From: Sphingobium sp.
GTDB lineage: Bacteria > Pseudomonadota > Alphaproteobacteria > Sphingomonadales > Sphingomonadaceae
Assembly: GCF_003248505.1 (NCBI RefSeq)
Contig: NZ_QFOA01000003.1
Location: forward strand, 1-64,000
Direction of reading: 5' to 3'
Length of the DNA: 64,000 bases
Shown here in pieces: positions 61,429-64,000 of the stretch; position 1 is the stretch's first letter, and every line of letters begins with the position of its first letter. The notes beneath the pieces were generated by a model, which was not told the origin of the DNA, did no database searches, and saw nothing but the letters and a program-made list of their open reading frames with translations. Made by a program: the position numbers and the translations under genes.

Positions 61429-61463
61429 GGCAAATCATCCTTAAGGACGGAAAGCGCCGGGGA

Positions 61464-61988
61464 TCAATATTGAACCGTGACCGTCACCGCGCGACGGTTC
61501 TGCGCCCATGCCGCTTCGTCGGAACCCAGCGCGGCGGGCCTCTCCTTGCCGTAGCTGACGGTCGTCATGCGGCTGGGCGCGATGCCGAGCGAGGCAAGAT
61601 AGTTTTTAGTCGCATTGGCCCGGCGTTCGCCCAGCGCGATGTTGTAATCGCGCGTGCCGCGCTCGTCGGCATGGCCTTCGATCGTGACGCGGACGCTCGG
61701 ATTCTGCTGCAACCAGGCGGCCTGGCTCTGAAGCGTCGCCTGATCCTGCGCATCGACGTCATATTGGTCGAGGCCGAAAAAGATGCGGTCGGACGCAACC
61801 GATGCCATGAAATCTTCCTGGCTGCCCTTGCGAACGGTGCCGGTCGATGTACCGGTCCCACCGGTCTGGCTTCCCATCCCGGCACTGTTGTCGACGGGCG
61901 CCGGCGGCAGTTGCTTGGGCGGTTTCTTGGAACAGGCGGCCAGCGCGATGACGGCGGTGGCCGCGATCAGGGTCCGGGACAATTTCAT
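61464..61988 (-). CDS. pal: Peptidoglycan-associated lipoprotein Pal
   Basis: Pal is the outer-membrane lipoprotein of the Tol-Pal system, which ties the outer membrane to peptidoglycan during division. The 174-residue precursor has the lipobox LAACSKK, a Pro/Gly/Thr-rich linker, and the OmpA-like domain with IFFGLDQYDVDAQDQATLQSQAAWL, VTIEGHADERGTRDYNIALGERRANATKNYL and VSYGKERPAALG. These contain the diaminopimelate-binding Asp and Arg. GAGGAGACC precedes the ATG at 61988. It is 106 bp downstream of tolB. Confidence 0.94.
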   Translation of the reverse strand: MKLSRTLIAATAVIALAACSKKPPKQLPPAPVDNSAGMGSQTGGTGTSTGTVRKGSQEDFMASVASDRIFFGLDQYDVDAQDQATLQSQAAWLQQNPSVRVTIEGHADERGTRDYNIALGERRANATKNYLASLGIAPSRMTTVSYGKERPAALGSDEAAWAQNRRAVTVTVQY

Positions 61989-62094
61989 CGGGGTCTCCTC
62001 TTCGAATATGTCGCCTGTCCACCAAAGATGCGCCATGGTCTGCCTAAGGCGCCGGGCGGTCAAGCGGGGCGGGGTGGTAGGTCGGTATCGCGGT

Positions 62095-63429
62095 TCAGGG
62101 CAGCAACGGTCCCCAGGCCGGGTCCGATCCGCTGAGCGGAGTCGGGATGCGCCGTTCGTTGACGCCGGTCAGATCGACCTGCCACACTTGGCTGCCGCCG
62201 TCGCGACCGGGAGTCGTGCGGAAGAATTGCAGCACCCGGCCGTTGGGCGACCATGTCGGCTGTTCGTCCTGCCAGCCGTTCGTCAGGATGCGCTCATTGT
62301 CGCCGCTGGGCGTCATGACCGCGATCTTGAAGTCGCCCGACAGCTTGGTGAAGGCGATGAGGTCGCCGCGCGGGCTCCATTCGGGCGTGGCATAACGGCC
62401 TCCGCCATGGCTGATGCGGCGCTGGTTCGATCCGTCCGCGTTCATGACATAGATTTGCTGCCCGCCCGACCGGTCGCTTTCGAACACGATCCGGCTGCCG
62501 TCGGGTGAGAAGCTGCCGCCGACATCGATGCCCGGCGAGGTGGTCAGCCGTACCGGCGTTCCGCCGCCGACGGGGATCTTGTAGATGTCGGTGTTGCCCG
62601 ACACCGCCATGGAAAACAGGATGGTCCGCCCATCTGGCGACCAGCGCGGCGCGAAGGTGGGATTGTTGCTTTCCGTCACCAGCTTTTGCTGCCCCGTGCC
62701 GATATCGTAGATGTAGATGCGCACCCGGCTGCCCAGATAGCTCACATAGACGATCGACTTGTAATCGGGCGAAAAGCGCGGCGTCAGCGCCAGCGACTGG
62801 CCGTTGGTGATGAACCTGTGGTTCGCGCCGTCCGAATCCATGATGGCGAGCCGTTTGGTCCGGTTCCCCTTGGGGCCGCTTTCGGCGATATAGGCGATGC
62901 GGCTGTCGAAGAAGGGGCTTTCGCCCGACAGCCGGGCATAGATGGCGTCCGCGCATTTATGCGCCGCGCGCCGCCAGTCCCTGGGCGAGACGACATAGCC
63001 CTGCCGCGTCAGCTCCTGCTTCAGCGCCACGTCGTAGAGATAGCATCCCACCGTGATGTCGGCTTCCCCGCCGCTCGTGCGCACGAAGCCCTGCACCAGC
63101 GCCTGATAAGCACCCCATTTGGCGTAGGCGGGGTTGGTCACTTCGGGGAATGCGACTATAGGCAGGCCGCCCGGCCCCGATGGATCGAACAGGCCCGATC
63201 CCTTAAGGTCGGACGCGATCACCTCGGCGATCTTGCGGCCAAGATCGGTGGCGCTGCCCGCAGGCGTATCGGCTTCCTGCTGAGCGGGGAGAGGGGGAAC
63301 GGCAATCTTGAGATTGCTGTCGATGTCGCCCGTCACGTCCACCGAAAGCTGCGCCATGGCGGGCGCTGCGATCGTCGCCGCCAGTGTCGCGATGGCCAGC
63401 GACAGGCGGTGCCAGAAAATGCTCTTCAT
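62095..63429 (-). CDS. tolB: Tol-Pal system beta-propeller protein TolB
   Basis: TolB is the periplasmic partner that shuttles between Pal and TolA. The 444 residues comprise a signal peptide (about 1-26, ending APAMA), an N-terminal alpha/beta domain, and a C-terminal six-bladed propeller. The propeller has repeated blades of the type NPTFAPRWSPDGRTILFS, SFSPDGSRIVFESDRSGG and ATPEWSPRGDLIAFT. The ATG overlaps the tolA stop (ATGA), as expected for one tol operon. Confidence 0.95.
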   Translation of the reverse strand: MKSIFWHRLSLAIATLAATIAAPAMAQLSVDVTGDIDSNLKIAVPPLPAQQEADTPAGSATDLGRKIAEVIASDLKGSGLFDPSGPGGLPIVAFPEVTNPAYAKWGAYQALVQGFVRTSGGEADITVGCYLYDVALKQELTRQGYVVSPRDWRRAAHKCADAIYARLSGESPFFDSRIAYIAESGPKGNRTKRLAIMDSDGANHRFITNGQSLALTPRFSPDYKSIVYVSYLGSRVRIYIYDIGTGQQKLVTESNNPTFAPRWSPDGRTILFSMAVSGNTDIYKIPVGGGTPVRLTTSPGIDVGGSFSPDGSRIVFESDRSGGQQIYVMNADGSNQRRISHGGGRYATPEWSPRGDLIAFTKLSGDFKIAVMTPSGDNERILTNGWQDEQPTWSPNGRVLQFFRTTPGRDGGSQVWQVDLTGVNERRIPTPLSGSDPAWGPLLP

Positions 63430-64000
63430 CGGTTCAGCCTCGCGTCAAAGCGGAGTGGCCGCAGCCATTTCCATTGGTCATAAAATTCGCCGGGTAAATT
63501 CCGGAAAGGCGACGCCAGTTTCACCGCCTGGATCGCGCGCTCGGCATGAAGCTTCGCCTGCGGGCGGTTGCTGGCGGTGACGCCCTGCTGGTCGATCACT
63601 TCCGGCTGGCCCACGACATTGCCGTTCTGGTCGAGCCGCACTTCCAGCAGGGTCACCAGCTTGTCGGCGTCCGCGCCCGAAGGCGGGCGCCAGTGCGGCT
63701 TCAACTGCCGCCGGATTTCGGCGTCCAGCGCGGCTTTCTGCTGTGGCCCCATCGTTGCGGCGGCGGGCGGCGCGGCCTTGCGCGGAGCGTCGTCGCTGGT
63801 GTCGATGCCTTTGAGGAAATCCTTGCCGAGCAAAGACCCACGCGGCTTGTCCGCCTTGCCCTGGCCCGATGGCGCAGCCGCCGCCTTGGCCTTTCCTTCG
63901 CCGGTCTTTGCAGGAGCAGCGGTCTTGGCTTCGCTTTTCGCCGGCTTGGCGGACGTGGAGGGCTTGGCGTCCGTCTTTGTCGGCTTGGATGGGGCAGGCG
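63426..64000 (-). CDS. tolA: TolA-like cell envelope protein, C-terminal part
   Basis: The frame runs out of the window, so only the last 190 residues or so are present. Nearest the edge is a Lys/Ala/Pro-rich stretch typical of the TolA periplasmic arm. It is followed by the C-terminal domain (MGPQQKAALDAEIRRQLKPHWRPP, then LVTLLEVRLDQNGNVVGQPEVIDQ and RAIQAVKLASPFRNLP) with the TonB/TolA C-terminal fold that binds TolB and Pal. TolA transmits energy from TolQR. Its position directly before tolB confirms the call. Confidence 0.9.
   Translation of the reverse strand, partial: PAPSKPTKTDAKPSTSAKPAKSEAKTAAPAKTGEGKAKAAAAPSGQGKADKPRGSLLGKDFLKGIDTSDDAPRKAAPPAAATMGPQQKAALDAEIRRQLKPHWRPPSGADADKLVTLLEVRLDQNGNVVGQPEVIDQQGVTASNRPQAKLHAERAIQAVKLASPFRNLPGEFYDQWKWLRPLRFDARLNR

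Overview
The window is a contiguous piece of chromosome from a high-GC alphaproteobacterium. It is most likely a member of the Sphingomonadaceae (Sphingobium/Sphingomonas/Novosphingobium group). The evidence is gene content and order: small alphaproteobacterial families (DUF1491, DUF2093, DUF1134/EipA, MmcB), MipZ instead of MinCDE, HemJ instead of HemG, a large TonB-dependent receptor with a sphingomonad-style plug, and the order dnaQ-coaE-aroE-maf-ppsR / hemE-hemJ. That order surrounds the replication origin in Caulobacter and relatives. I see no insertion sequence, prophage, integrase or CRISPR array, and most of the window is housekeeping core genome.

Left arm (1-7605): the end of an ankyrin-repeat gene, then genes on the minus strand: mmcB, a SleB-type cell-wall hydrolase, a DUF1491 protein, a hotdog thioesterase, ptsN, hpf, and the compact dnaQ/coaE/aroE/maf/ppsR block, much of it joined by 4-bp stop/start overlaps. 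The 290-bp gap 7606-7895 carries DnaA boxes on both strands, GANTC sites and inverted repeats and is very probably oriC. hemE and hemJ read away from it to the right, so the genes on both sides follow the replication fork.

Central part (9400-31000): panC; mipZ with a membrane-anchored J-domain protein and a phosphomannomutase/phosphoglucomutase; a FadL-type channel; ispG; a DMT exporter and an acetyltransferase; ftsK; lolA; an xth-ribA-YkuD operon; mutS-glnD; and the malic enzyme/phosphotransacetylase fusion maeB. Two intergenic regions (after the phosphomutase gene and after ftsK) carry matching small transcription units. They share a promoter with identical spacing and an identical 32-nt core containing an anti-Shine-Dalgarno-like stretch, but end in different terminators. 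This looks like a two-member small-RNA family and is one of the two most interesting signals here, with oriC.

Right part (31100-64000): flavin reductase, polysaccharide deacetylase, ATP-grasp ligase and a low-molecular-weight phosphatase-like protein form the most accessory-looking cluster. Then come a CLC transporter, tRNA-Ser(GCT), eipA, dinB, a DUF177 protein, a cytochrome bc1 assembly chaperone, bamE, a MarR-controlled AaeAB-type efflux operon with its own outer-membrane factor, a conserved 100-residue protein, an M16 peptidase, clpB, a 2OG-Fe(II) oxygenase facing a TonB-dependent receptor, a peptidoglycan M23 peptidase operon with xseA, purD, a HhH protein, a LacI-type regulator and the pal-tolB-tolA envelope genes. 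Regulatory signals worth attention are a near-perfect 20-bp palindrome in front of marR, overlapping inverted repeats in the leader of the TonB receptor, and a 13-bp inverted repeat abutting the start of the LacI gene.

All calls come from reading the sequence and from family knowledge. No database search or folding program was run.
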